Part shown: in pieces, positions 19,785 through 28,930 of the stretch
How the letters are laid out: the number at the start of each line of letters is the position of its first letter
How positions within the stretch are numbered: the stretch's first letter is position 1
Origin: Prevotella sp.
Lineage (GTDB): Bacteria; Bacteroidota; Bacteroidia; Bacteroidales; Bacteroidaceae
NCBI GenBank assembly: GCA_017548275.1
Contig: JAFZAH010000026.1
Location: forward strand, 1 to 43,966
DNA: 43,966 nt
Reading direction: 5' to 3'
Notes under the pieces: generated by a model
The model's input: only the letters and a program-made list of their open reading frames with translations
What the model was told of the DNA's origin: nothing
Database searches by the model: none
Position numbers and translations under genes: made by a program

Positions 19785-21170
19785 ATGTTCAGTAAAGAAA
19801 CCTATATCCGACGCCGTGCCGAATTGAAACGGTTGGTCGGCAATGGAGTCATCATTTTATTCGGCAACAACGAATCGCCCTGCAATTATCCCAACAACGC
19901 CTATTATCCCTTCCGTCAGGACTCGTCATTCCTCTATTACTTCGGTCAGAAGCGCGATGGTTTGGTCGGTGTGATTGATGTGGAAAACGGCACGGAGACC
20001 CTCATAGGCGATGACATCGACATCGAAGATATCGTGTGGTACGGCTCGGTTGACAGCGTGGCCGACATGGCCGCTCAAATCGGCGTGGCACATACCGCCC
20101 CGATGAAGGAACTGAAAACCATCGTCGATAAGGCTACGAAACAAGGACGCGCCATTCATTTCTTGCCGCCCTACCGTCATGACACGATGATACAGATACA
20201 TGACCTCATGGGCATCCATCCGAGTCAACAGCGTTCAGCCGCCTCGCTCACCCTGATTAAGGCCGTGGTGAAGATGCGTTCAACCAAGGAACAGCAAGAG
20301 ATAGAGGAGTTGGAGCGTGCCTCAGTCATCGGCTATCAAATGCACACCACTGCGATGCGCACTGCACGTGCCGGACTGTCAGAGAAATACGTTGGCGGTA
20401 TCATAGACGGCACAGCCAACGCTTATGGAGCGAAGGTGAGTTTTGCCACCATCTTCACCCAGCACGGAGAGATTATGCACGGCATCCCCACGAATGACCT
20501 GTTGGAGGACGGCCGTCTGGCACTCTGCGACTGCGGTGGCGAGACCCAGGAACACTACTGCTCCGACCATACACGAACCTTCCCCGTGAGTGGCCGATTC
20601 ACTCAGCGCCAGCGCGAGATTTACAGTATCGTGGAAGACTGCCATGACTATGTGTTGGAGGTGGCGCGTCCCGGTGTGAAATACATGGACGTACACTTTG
20701 CCGTTTGCCGCATGATGACCGACCGTCTGAAGGCTCTTGGCCTGATGAAAGGCGACACTGAGGAGGCCGTGAAAGCGGGAGCACACGCTCTGTTCCTCCC
20801 CCACGGACTGGGACACATGATGGGCATGGACGTGCACGACATGGAGGGTTTGGGACAAATCTATGTAGGCTTCGACGAGGAGACCCGCCCCAATCTGGAG
20901 CAGTTCGGCACCAACGCCCTGCGCATGGGCCGCAGACTGGAAGAGGGGTTTGTCGTGACCGATGAACCAGGCATCTACTTCATCCCCGACCTCATTGACG
21001 ATTGGCGCACCAAGGGGCATTGCGAGGAATTCCTCTGCTTCGATAAGATTGAGACCTACAAGGATTTCGGCGGCATCCGCATCGAAGACGACGTGCTCAT
21101 CACCGCCGACGGTTGCCGCTTCCTCGGTGAACAGCGCATACCTTACCATATAGAAGAGTTGGAAAAGTAG
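19785..21170 (+). CDS. Xaa-Pro aminopeptidase (M24B, aminopeptidase P type)
   Basis: Cytoplasmic metallopeptidase that removes N-terminal residues preceding proline. The 461 residues comprise an N-terminal creatinase-like domain (about 1-165) and a pita-bread catalytic domain. The five metal ligands are in place: Asp249 (LCDCGG), Asp261 (CSDHTRTFP), His344 (HGLGHMMG), Glu394 (TDEPGIYF) and Glu434 (GIRIEDD). No signal peptide is present. It is followed after a simple-repeat spacer by an exported C1 peptidase gene. The start is the first ATG after the -7 box. Confidence 0.94.
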   Translation: MFSKETYIRRRAELKRLVGNGVIILFGNNESPCNYPNNAYYPFRQDSSFLYYFGQKRDGLVGVIDVENGTETLIGDDIDIEDIVWYGSVDSVADMAAQIGVAHTAPMKELKTIVDKATKQGRAIHFLPPYRHDTMIQIHDLMGIHPSQQRSAASLTLIKAVVKMRSTKEQQEIEELERASVIGYQMHTTAMRTARAGLSEKYVGGIIDGTANAYGAKVSFATIFTQHGEIMHGIPTNDLLEDGRLALCDCGGETQEHYCSDHTRTFPVSGRFTQRQREIYSIVEDCHDYVLEVARPGVKYMDVHFAVCRMMTDRLKALGLMKGDTEEAVKAGAHALFLPHGLGHMMGMDVHDMEGLGQIYVGFDEETRPNLEQFGTNALRMGRRLEEGFVVTDEPGIYFIPDLIDDWRTKGHCEEFLCFDKIETYKDFGGIRIEDDVLITADGCRFLGEQRIPYHIEELEK

Positions 21171-21171
21171 C

Positions 21172-21236
21172 GCAATTCACAATTGACAATTCATAATTCA
21201 CAATTCATAATTCACAATTGACAATTAATAATTTAA
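21172..21236. repeat. AATTGACAATTCATAATTC simple repeat
   Basis: Alternating CAATTGACAATT and CATAATTCACAATT units begin right after the M24 peptidase stop. Same family as 11907-11966. Confidence 0.65.
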
Positions 21237-21251
21237 TTAACAATTTATACA

Positions 21252-22448
21252 ATGAAAAAAGTATTATCAATCGCATTGTTTGCCTTGATTGCTTGTGGCG
21301 CATACGCACAAGACAAAGACAAGAGTGACAACAAACCGGTGTTCACCACTGTGAAGGAACATCCTATCACCAGTATCAAAGACCAGAACCGTTCCGGCAC
21401 GTGCTGGGCCTTCTCTACCCTTTCATTCTTCGAGAGCGAGATTCTGAAGAAAACCGGTAAGACCTACGACCTCTGCGAGATGTTCATCGCCAACAAAGAC
21501 TACATGGAACGTGCCGTACTGACCGTGCGTATGCACGGTGACAGCCAATTCTCACAAGGCGGTTCAGCCGAGGATGTGCTCGACATCATCAAAGCATACG
21601 GTATCTGTCCTGAAGACGCCATGCCGCTCCCCGGCACACTGCAGGGCGACTCACTGGCCAACTTCAACGAGTTTTTCAGCGTGATGGAGCCCTATGTCGA
21701 TGCTGTGGCAAAGAACAAGGCAAAGAAGATCTCCAACCAATGGAAAAAAGGTCTGCAAGGCATCATCGACTCCTACTTAGGCGAGTGTCCTGAGACCTTC
21801 ACCTACGAGGGCAAGACCTACACCCCGAAATCATTCGCAGCCAGCCTCGGTCTGGATTGGAACGACTATGTGAGCATCACCAGTTACACCCACCACCCCT
21901 TCTACACACAGTTTGCCGTAGAGGTGCAGGACAACTGGCGTTGGGGCTTGAGTTACAACGTGCCCATGGATGAGATGATGCGCATCATCGACTACGCTAT
22001 TGATAACGGTTACACCGTGGCTTGGGGCGGTGACGTGAGCGAAGAAGGATTCACCCGCAAGGGTCTTGGCATCGCCTATGACACGAAAGCCGTGCAGAAC
22101 CTCACTGGCAGCGACGCAGCCAAGTGGCTCCGCCTCTCTTCCACAGAGAAGACCGAGAAGTTTGACGCACTGGGCGTGAATGCTCCCGAAATCACTCCGA
22201 CTCAGGAGATGCGCCAAGAGCGCTTTGACAACTGGGAGTTGACCGACGACCACGGCATGCACATCTACGGCATCGCCAAAGACCAGAACGGCAAAGAATA
22301 CTACATGGTGAAGAACTCATGGGGTGAGTACGGCGACTACAAAGGCACATGGTATATGACCAAGGCTTTCGTGGCTCAAAACACCATGGACTTCCTCATC
22401 AACAAGAACGCCATCCCCAAGGACATCCGCAAGAAATTGGGAATCTAA
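21252..22448 (+). CDS. Exported C1B cysteine peptidase (bleomycin hydrolase / aminopeptidase C-like)
   Basis: Papain-fold peptidase of 398 aa in the bleomycin hydrolase/PepC group. Catalytic Cys51 lies in NRSGTCWAFS, His337 in DDHGMHIYG and Asn355 in MVKNSWGEYG. Residues 1-19 are a signal peptide (MKKVLSIALFALIACGAYA), so this member acts outside the cytoplasm, unlike cytosolic PepC. A lipid-modified form is possible but the Cys in IACGAYA is a weak lipobox. The usual insertion between the catalytic residues is present (about 130-230). It probably degrades peptides for amino acid nutrition. Confidence 0.9.
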   Translation: MKKVLSIALFALIACGAYAQDKDKSDNKPVFTTVKEHPITSIKDQNRSGTCWAFSTLSFFESEILKKTGKTYDLCEMFIANKDYMERAVLTVRMHGDSQFSQGGSAEDVLDIIKAYGICPEDAMPLPGTLQGDSLANFNEFFSVMEPYVDAVAKNKAKKISNQWKKGLQGIIDSYLGECPETFTYEGKTYTPKSFAASLGLDWNDYVSITSYTHHPFYTQFAVEVQDNWRWGLSYNVPMDEMMRIIDYAIDNGYTVAWGGDVSEEGFTRKGLGIAYDTKAVQNLTGSDAAKWLRLSSTEKTEKFDALGVNAPEITPTQEMRQERFDNWELTDDHGMHIYGIAKDQNGKEYYMVKNSWGEYGDYKGTWYMTKAFVAQNTMDFLINKNAIPKDIRKKLGI

Positions 22449-22458
22449 TTTGAAGATA

Positions 22459-22545
22459 AAGGAGTAGAGAAGTGAAGGAGTGGAGGAGTGAAGACATCAC
22501 TTCACTATTGGAGGACTATTGTCTCCACTCCTCCACTCCTTTTAC
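22459..22545. repeat. Inverted GGAGTGGAGGAGTGAAGAC repeat after the C1 peptidase gene
   Basis: A 20-base arm at 22477-22496 matches the complement of 22520-22539 at 19 of 20 positions, giving a strong hairpin. It may end the upstream transcript. Same family as 13919-13951, 31235-31362 and, inverted, 40033-40267. Confidence 0.75.
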
Positions 22546-22687
22546 TACCCCATTCCATTAAAAAAATGCGTTAATTATATTTAACAGCATCTTTATATCA
22601 TTTTTTATTTGTAACTTTACACGCCATTTTATGCGCTCCGCTGAAATGGTGTGTTTTTGTAGCCAACCTGATAACCGATAGCCAAAA

Positions 22688-22792
22688 CCCACCCCGACCC
22701 TCCCAAAGGGAGGGAGAAGGGAGACAAAGACGGGAAAAGACAAACACTACCCACCCCAGCCCTCCAAAGGGAGGGAGAAGGGAGACAAAGAG
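22688..22792. repeat. Tandem pair of C-rich hairpin repeats upstream of recJ
   Basis: Two copies, 22688-22730 and 22750-22792, 62 bases apart and differing by about two changes, each with CCCACCCC, CCCTCC, AAAGGGAGGGAGAAGG and GAGACAAAGA. The 22449-22884 gap contains no gene: it holds this pair, the hairpin above and AT-rich sequence. No clear recJ promoter was found. Confidence 0.75.
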
Positions 22793-22884
22793 AAAAAGAA
22801 GGGTGACTGGTAAAGGCAGAGCGTGACGGAAACGTGACGAGAAGGGGTTGGGACCTGCGAGAAGGAAATAAAAAATAATATAAA

Positions 22885-24615
22885 ATGCATTTTAAATGGA
22901 ATTACGAACCACCTACACCAGAAGAGCAACAGGCCGCTAAAGAATTGGGCGAGAAAATCGGCATGAGTCCCGTGCTCGCCTCCCTGCTCATACGGCGGGG
23001 CATCACTACGGAATCGGCAGCGAAACGCTTTTTCCGTCCCCAACTGGCCGACCTCATCAATCCCTTTCTGATGAAGGACATGGACGTGGCCGTTGACCGT
23101 CTCAACGATGCCATGGGCCGTAAGGAGCGCATACTGGTATATGGTGATTACGATGTTGACGGCTGTACCGCCGTAGCATTGGTGTACAGGTTTTTACAGC
23201 AGTTCTATTCCAACATCGACTACTACATCCCCGACCGTTACGACGAGGGATACGGTGTAAGTCGCAAAGGAATAGACTACGCGAAGGAAACGGGTGTGAA
23301 ACTGATTATCATCCTCGACTGCGGCATCAAAGCCATCGAGGAGATAGCCTATGCCAAAGAGCAAGGCATTGACTTCATCATCTGCGACCATCATGTGCCC
23401 GACGAGGTGATGCCTCCCGCCGTGGCTATTCTCAATCCCAAGCGCGAAGACGACGCCTATCCCTTCAAACACCTGTGTGGTTGCGGGGTGGGTTTTAAGT
23501 TCATGCAAGCCTTCGCGAAAAACAACGGCATCCCCTTCTCGCGCCTCATCCCCCTGCTTGATTTCTGCGCCGTGAGCATCGCAGCCGACCTGGTGCCGGT
23601 GACCGACGAGAACCGCATCCTCGCCTTCCACGGTCTGAAACAACTGAATCAGAACCCGAACATCGGATTGAAAGCCATCATCGACATCTGCGGACTGAAC
23701 GGCCGCGACATCTCGATGAGCGACATCGTGTTCAAAATCGGGCCACGCATCAACGCCTCTGGACGTATGGAGAACGGCAAAGAGAGCGTGGATCTGCTCA
23801 TCGAGCGCGACTTCGCCCTGGCACTGAGCAAGGCGAGCCACATCAACGAATATAATGAGCAGCGCAAGGACATCGACAAACAGATGACCGAGGAGGCCAA
23901 CCAGATTGTGGCGAAACTAGAGAGTCAGAAACACCGTTCGAGTATCGTCCTCTACGACGAGAACTGGAAGAAAGGAGTGATCGGCATCGTGGCATCGCGC
24001 CTGACTGAAATCTATTTCCGTCCCACAGTGGTGCTGACGCGCGACGACAATCTTGCTACGGGTTCCGCCCGCAGTGTGGCAGGTTTCGACGTGTATGCCG
24101 CCATTAAGAGTTGCCGCGACCTGTTGCTCAATTTCGGCGGTCACACCTACGCCGCCGGCCTGACCCTCAGATGGGACGACATACATGAGTTCCGCAAACG
24201 CTTCCAGCACTATGTGGACGAGCATATCCAGCCCGAGCAGACCGAGGCCATCCTGAATATCGACGCGCAAATCGATTTCAAGGAAGCCAACAGCAAACGC
24301 CTGCACAATGACTTGAAACGGTTCGCCCCCTTCGGTCCCGGCAACGAGAAACCTGTGTTCTGCACCCTGGGCGTCTATGACTTCGGCACGAGCAAGGTAG
24401 TGGGACGCGACCAAGAGCACATCAAACTGGAACTGGTGGATTCGAAGTCGAACAACGTGATGAACGGCATCGCTTTCGGACAGAGTGCCGCAGCGCGTTA
24501 CATCAAATCACACCGCAGTTTCGACATCGCCTATACCATCGAAGACAATATCTTCAAACACGGCAGCATACAACTGCAGATAGAAGACATCAGACCGGAA
24601 GACGAGGAACGTTGA
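22885..24615 (+). CDS. recJ: Single-stranded-DNA-specific exonuclease RecJ
   Basis: 5'-3' exonuclease for recombination and mismatch repair. The 576 residues hold the DHH phosphoesterase domain with metal ligands in YGDYDVDG (Asp88, Asp90, Asp92), LDCGIKA (Asp145) and CDHH (168-170). The DHHA1 domain carries NFGGHTYAAGLTL (about 411-423), followed by a C-terminal OB-like domain. Length is typical. The stop codon TGA lies inside the first unit of a TTGAACGTTGAAC repeat. recQ follows 127 bases later on the same strand; RecJ and RecQ act together in end resection in other bacteria, so this pairing is functional. Confidence 0.96.
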   Translation: MHFKWNYEPPTPEEQQAAKELGEKIGMSPVLASLLIRRGITTESAAKRFFRPQLADLINPFLMKDMDVAVDRLNDAMGRKERILVYGDYDVDGCTAVALVYRFLQQFYSNIDYYIPDRYDEGYGVSRKGIDYAKETGVKLIIILDCGIKAIEEIAYAKEQGIDFIICDHHVPDEVMPPAVAILNPKREDDAYPFKHLCGCGVGFKFMQAFAKNNGIPFSRLIPLLDFCAVSIAADLVPVTDENRILAFHGLKQLNQNPNIGLKAIIDICGLNGRDISMSDIVFKIGPRINASGRMENGKESVDLLIERDFALALSKASHINEYNEQRKDIDKQMTEEANQIVAKLESQKHRSSIVLYDENWKKGVIGIVASRLTEIYFRPTVVLTRDDNLATGSARSVAGFDVYAAIKSCRDLLLNFGGHTYAAGLTLRWDDIHEFRKRFQHYVDEHIQPEQTEAILNIDAQIDFKEANSKRLHNDLKRFAPFGPGNEKPVFCTLGVYDFGTSKVVGRDQEHIKLELVDSKSNNVMNGIAFGQSAAARYIKSHRSFDIAYTIEDNIFKHGSIQLQIEDIRPEDEER

Positions 24616-24697
24616 AGGTTGAACATAGAACATGGGACGTGGAACTGGAACGTTGAACATGGAACGTTGAACGTTGAAGGTTAAACATGGAAGGTTA
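24606..24697. repeat. GGAACGTTGAACAT simple repeat between recJ and recQ
   Basis: About nine degenerate units of the type (T/G)GAAC(G/A)TTGAA. The first overlaps the recJ end and supplies its stop. Same family as 13882-13917 and 42139-42212. Confidence 0.75.
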
Positions 24698-24742
24698 GGA
24701 TTAGTGTTATATAGATAATTTGAGCAATATTTTTACGCAAAA

Positions 24743-26647
24743 ATGAGTGAGGCACGTGACATATTAAAAAAATACTGGGGATATGATGATTTCCGGGGCG
24801 TTCAGCGTGAAATCATCGACAGTATCTGTGCCGGTCGCGACACGTTGGGTCTGATGCCCACGGGTGGCGGCAAATCGGTAACGTTTCAGGTGCCGGCACT
24901 CATGCATGAGGGGGTGTGCATTGTCATCACACCACTCATCGCGCTGATGAAAGACCAAGTGGCACATCTGCGCCAGAAAGGCATTCTCGCCTCAGCCATC
25001 TATTCAGGCATGAGCCGTTCGGAAATCATTACCGTGCTGGAAAACGCCATTTTCGGCGGAGTGAAACTGCTTTACGTGTCGCCCGAACGACTGTTCACTG
25101 ATATTTTCATGGTGAAACTGCGCCATATCAACGTCAGTTTTATCACCGTAGATGAAGCCCATTGCATCAGCCAATGGGGCTATGACTTCCGTCCGTCTTA
25201 CCTGAAGATTGCCGAGATACGGCGAGAGAAGCCCGACGCACCCGTTTTGGCGCTGACGGCTACAGCCACGCCCGAGGTGGTGGCCGATATCCAACAACAG
25301 TTAGGATTCCGCGAGCCCAATGTTCACCAGATGAGTTTCGCCCGTGAGAATCTGGCCTATATCGTGCGTCAGGCACCCGATAAAGCCGACGAACTGGTGC
25401 ATATCTTACAATCCGTCGGAGGCAGCGCCATCGTCTATGTACGCAGCCGGAAACGCTCTCGCGAGACCGCCCAACTGCTCAATGCCAACGGCATCAGCGC
25501 CACCTTTTACCATGCGGGGCTGGAACCAGCGACGAAAGACCTGCGCCAACAACTGTGGCAACAGGACGACATACGTGTGATGGTAGCGACCAACGCTTTC
25601 GGCATGGGTATCGACAAGCCCGATGTAAGACTGGTCATCCATATAGACTGCCCCGACTCGCCCGAATCATATTTCCAAGAGGCGGGACGCGCGGGACGCG
25701 ACGGCAAACATTCGTGGGCGGTGCTGCTTTACAACAACAGCGACAGCCGCAAACTGAAGAAACGTATCTCCGACACCTATCCCGAGAAAGCATTTATCCG
25801 CGAGGTCTATAACCAGTTGGCCTATTTCTTCACCGTGGGTGTGGGCAGCGGCAGCGGAGCCGTCTTTGAGTTCGACATCGACAAATTCTGCTACGCATAC
25901 AAACATTTTCCCGTGCCGACTGACTCAGCGCTGCATATCCTGAGCCGTTGCGGATACATCGACTACCAGACCGACCCCGACACCCGTCCGCGTGTGCGTT
26001 TCATGTTGAGCCGCAGCGACCTGAACCGCCTCGATCAACTCAGCGGCAATCATGAGAAGGTCATCACAGCACTGCTGCGTCTGTACGGCGGGTTGTTCTC
26101 TGATTATAGTTTTATCGACGAGAGTTTCCTCGCTCAGGAGACGGGTCTTGACCAAAACGCTATTTATTTGACACTAAAGGAGTTGGGGCATCGTCGCATC
26201 ATCGATTTTATCCCCAGAAAGAACATCCCGCTCATCACCTACCTGCAACGGCGCGAGGACGGTGAGCGACTGGTCATCCCCAAGGAGGTGTATGAGGAGC
26301 GACGCGAACAATATGAGCACCGCATCCAATGCATGCTCGACTATGCGCAAGGCAACACGGAATGCCGCAGTGTGTCACTGCTCCGTTATTTCGGCGAGAA
26401 AAAGGTCAAGCCTTGTGGCAAATGCGACGTGTGTCTGTCGCATCGCACACCTGACCCCGCCAAGGAAAAAGACGCCCGTACACGAATCCTCAAACTGTTG
26501 GCAGACGGACAGCCCCGACCTGTCACAGACCTTCGGTCACTCCACCTACCCGACAAGGACCTTAATGCCGCCCTCGACTACCTATTGCACGAAGAAATAA
26601 TCATTTACGGGGATGAGGGGGAAATCAGAATCAATAGTGATTCATAA
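24743..26647 (+). CDS. recQ: ATP-dependent DNA helicase RecQ
   Basis: 3'-5' superfamily 2 helicase. Walker A is TGGGKS (Lys44), motif II DEAH (137-140) runs into the RecQ aromatic-rich loop CISQWGYDFRPSY, and motif VI is QEAGRAGRDG. The RQC zinc site follows the family spacing: Cys in GNTECRS, then C-GK-C-DV-C in KPCGKCDVC. After it come only about 85 residues of winged-helix-like sequence, and no HRDC domain is evident, so this 634-residue RecQ is a form without HRDC. It is probably co-expressed with recJ. A C-rich repeat begins 7 bases after the stop. Confidence 0.95.
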   Translation: MSEARDILKKYWGYDDFRGVQREIIDSICAGRDTLGLMPTGGGKSVTFQVPALMHEGVCIVITPLIALMKDQVAHLRQKGILASAIYSGMSRSEIITVLENAIFGGVKLLYVSPERLFTDIFMVKLRHINVSFITVDEAHCISQWGYDFRPSYLKIAEIRREKPDAPVLALTATATPEVVADIQQQLGFREPNVHQMSFARENLAYIVRQAPDKADELVHILQSVGGSAIVYVRSRKRSRETAQLLNANGISATFYHAGLEPATKDLRQQLWQQDDIRVMVATNAFGMGIDKPDVRLVIHIDCPDSPESYFQEAGRAGRDGKHSWAVLLYNNSDSRKLKKRISDTYPEKAFIREVYNQLAYFFTVGVGSGSGAVFEFDIDKFCYAYKHFPVPTDSALHILSRCGYIDYQTDPDTRPRVRFMLSRSDLNRLDQLSGNHEKVITALLRLYGGLFSDYSFIDESFLAQETGLDQNAIYLTLKELGHRRIIDFIPRKNIPLITYLQRREDGERLVIPKEVYEERREQYEHRIQCMLDYAQGNTECRSVSLLRYFGEKKVKPCGKCDVCLSHRTPDPAKEKDARTRILKLLADGQPRPVTDLRSLHLPDKDLNAALDYLLHEEIIIYGDEGEIRINSDS

Positions 26648-26653
26648 GCCCAC

Positions 26654-26700
26654 GAAGCCCCCACCCTAACCCTCCCCGAGGGGAGGGCATGATTAGTGCA
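26654..26700. repeat. C-rich hairpin repeat after recQ
   Basis: AGCCCCCACCC, then CCCTCCCC (26670-26677) and GGGGAGGG (26680-26687), then ATGATTAGT. Nearly identical to the element at 17469-17513. Confidence 0.75.
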
Positions 26701-26732
26701 CGAGACTCTTTTCGACAACGGAATCTTTTTTA

Positions 26733-26850
26733 GGACTACGAATTTGGCGAATGGTACGAATTAAAAAGAACAAAAAATTTCACGAATTAAACGAATTCCT
26801 CCTGATTATCAGGATATTATATAATTCGTTTAATTCGTGAAATTCGTAGT
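26733..26850. repeat. ACGAATT cruciform repeat
   Basis: A perfect 22-base inverted repeat at 26776-26797 and 26823-26844 (core CACGAATTAAACGAATT) encloses a second hairpin TCCTGA-TTA-TCAGGA. An outer arm ACTACGAATTT (26733-26743) pairs with 26840-26850. It lies between the convergent recQ and ilvC. A further C-rich hairpin, CCTCCCCT/AGGGGAGG, is at 26910-26930. No gene is present from 26648 to 27003. Confidence 0.8.
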
Positions 26851-27003
26851 TGTAGAACTCGCTTTCGCTCGTACTGGCGGGAGTCTCCCACTCCTCTGAC
26901 CTTCGGCCACCTCCCCTCGGGCAGGGGAGGAAAGGCAGCATCTCTACAGGGTGGCGAGACAGGTACGAAGTCTTCTTATCCGCAGTGAGATGAAACGTCA
27001 GGA

Positions 27004-28053
27004 TTAGACGTCGGCATTCTCGGGACGGAGTTGGCGGACAGTCTCGGCAGCGCGCCACATCTCCATGTTGCGCATGGCTTCGAGTTCCTTGTTCAGACCT
27101 TCGCGATAGTCAGCCTTCGAGTTACTGTCGATGGATATTTGTGCCTCGGTGCCGTTTTGCACGGAGAGGTAAAGCCACTCCATGACGGGTTTGATGGCAG
27201 CACGGAAACGCGGAGCCCAGTCGAGAGCGCCACGCTGCGCCGTGGTCGAGCAGTTAGCGTACATCCAGTCCATACCCTTCTCAGCAAAGAGCGGACCGAG
27301 ACTCTGTGTGAGTTCCTCAACGGTCTCGTTGAAAGCCTCTGAAGGAGAATGTCCATGCTCGCGGAGCACTTCATACTGAGCCTCGAGCAATCCCTCGATG
27401 GCGCCCATGAGTGAGCCGCGCTCGCCAGTGAGGTCGCTGGTAGCCTCGCGCTGGAAAGTGGTCTTAAACAGGTATCCTGCGCCTATGCCGATACCGAAGG
27501 CGATAGTGCGTTCCTCAGCCTTGCCCGTAGCATCCTGATAGACAGCGTAAGAGCAGTTGAGTCCGCGACCCTCGAGGAACATGGTGCGGAGCGATGTGCC
27601 AGAGCCCTTGGGTGCAACCATGATGACATCGATATCCTCAGGGGGCACGACATTGGTACGGTCGTTCCATGTGATGGCGAATCCATGTGAATAATAGAGC
27701 GCCTTACCAGGAGTGAGATATGGTTTGATTTTCGGCCATGCCTGAATCTGTCCTGCATCCGAGAGGAGCATACAGACGATGGTACCGCGCTGGGCAGCCT
27801 CTTCGATAGAGAAGAGGGTCTTACCGGGCACCCATCCGTCGGCAACCGCCTTGTCGTAGGTTTTTCCCTCACGCTGTCCGACAATCACATTGAATCCATT
27901 GTCGCGCAGGTTACAAGCCTGTCCGGGACCTTGGATACCGTACCCGATGACGGCTATCGTTTCATTTTTGAGCACTTCGCGCGCTTTCTCCAAAGAGAAC
28001 TCCTTGCTGGTGACCACCGTTTCGATGACACCGCCAAAATTCATTTCTGCCAT
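27004..28053 (-). CDS. ilvC: Ketol-acid reductoisomerase IlvC
   Basis: NADPH-dependent second step of valine and isoleucine synthesis, converting acetolactate and acetohydroxybutyrate to dihydroxy acids. The Rossmann motif is GYGIQGPGQA (38-47). The catalytic knotted domain shows HGFAITW, APKGSGTSLR, TSDLTGERG and the Mg-binding Asp/Glu residues that follow. The 349 residues are a little longer than the usual 330, within the range of Bacteroidota enzymes. It is last of the ilv cluster in transcription order and has its own promoter at 28120-28150. Confidence 0.97.
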   Translation of the reverse strand: MAEMNFGGVIETVVTSKEFSLEKAREVLKNETIAVIGYGIQGPGQACNLRDNGFNVIVGQREGKTYDKAVADGWVPGKTLFSIEEAAQRGTIVCMLLSDAGQIQAWPKIKPYLTPGKALYYSHGFAITWNDRTNVVPPEDIDVIMVAPKGSGTSLRTMFLEGRGLNCSYAVYQDATGKAEERTIAFGIGIGAGYLFKTTFQREATSDLTGERGSLMGAIEGLLEAQYEVLREHGHSPSEAFNETVEELTQSLGPLFAEKGMDWMYANCSTTAQRGALDWAPRFRAAIKPVMEWLYLSVQNGTEAQISIDSNSKADYREGLNKELEAMRNMEMWRAAETVRQLRPENADV

Positions 28054-28119
28054 ATGATAATTAAATGTTATATACTACCACAAAGGTAGCGAGTGAATAT
28101 TTTTCGTTAATTGAGGGTG

Positions 28120-28150
28120 CAAAGTTACAAATTATCACTGAAACCGCAAA
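28120..28150 (-). promoter_or_regulatory. Internal promoter for ilvC
   Basis: Minus strand: TTTG (28150-28147), 19 bases, TAACTTTG (28127-28120), giving a leader of about 60 bases. A second -7 match, TACCTTTG, is at 28088-28081, with a small CTACC/GGTAG hairpin around it. Confidence 0.65.
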
Positions 28151-28162
28151 ATTTCTTACAGA

Positions 28163-28930
28163 TTATTTGAAAATCACCCTGCTTCTGACCACTTCGACTT
28201 CCGGTTCATCGGGGTTTGGCTGAGCCGTGATACGAATAGAGAAATCATCGGGGGCATGTTCCTGGCGGTAGAGCCTCAACACGTCGCCATCATGCGCCTC
28301 TGCCACATAGGCAATCTCGAAGCGTTTCAACGTGTGCTCACGATACCACGCCAAGGGGAAGAGATCGAGTACATGTTCGATATATTTGATGCTGTTGACA
28401 TGACCGTTGACGTCGATATCATCGTATGAAGCACGGATTTGAGCCACCAGCGGCGCCTCAGCATCCATCTTCACACGCGAACTCTTTTCGATGGGACAAA
28501 CAGGCTCCCTGGTCACATAGTTGACGATGTCGCCATCGTGTATCTCCATGAGGTTGACGGGTTGGCGCGTCTCGGTATCAATCATCGCCCAAACGGAGCG
28601 ACCGTAACCATAGACTTTGCCCGTAGCGATATCCTCTACCTTGAAATTACGGTTAGTGAAAAAACGCATGGCCGTCTCAACCCACGTATAGACATAAAAC
28701 CGGTCGTACGCCTTCGGCATCTCCTCCATCTCTACAGCCAGACGCGATAGCACCCAGGTCTTGTTGACGGTATTGAGGTAATTCATCCCGAATCCACGGT
28801 CGTTGGAGTGGAAATCAGCAGCATTGAGCAAATGATTACCTAAATGGCCCATGAACAGCCTTTTCTGGAAATCGCAATGAAAAGGCTCAGCCAAGAAGGG
28901 GTATTTTCCCACCACATCAAGCGTCGCCAT
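28163..28930 (-). CDS. Acyl-ACP thioesterase within the ilv cluster
   Basis: Hydrolyses fatty acyl-ACP to free fatty acid. The 255 residues form two hotdog domains of the bacterial acyl-ACP thioesterase family. Conserved pieces include GHLGNHLLNAADFHSNDRGFG in domain 1, RFFTNRNF, and the active-site region DIDVNGHVNSIKYIE (Asn and His) in domain 2. The start at 28930 has AGGAG about five bases upstream and overlaps the end of ilvN by 14 bases, so translation is probably coupled. Longer starts at 28951 or 29038 lack this signal. The same placement among ilv genes is found in Bacteroides, perhaps tying branched-chain amino acid supply to branched fatty acid balance (inference). Confidence 0.9.
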   Translation of the reverse strand: MATLDVVGKYPFLAEPFHCDFQKRLFMGHLGNHLLNAADFHSNDRGFGMNYLNTVNKTWVLSRLAVEMEEMPKAYDRFYVYTWVETAMRFFTNRNFKVEDIATGKVYGYGRSVWAMIDTETRQPVNLMEIHDGDIVNYVTREPVCPIEKSSRVKMDAEAPLVAQIRASYDDIDVNGHVNSIKYIEHVLDLFPLAWYREHTLKRFEIAYVAEAHDGDVLRLYRQEHAPDDFSIRITAQPNPDEPEVEVVRSRVIFK

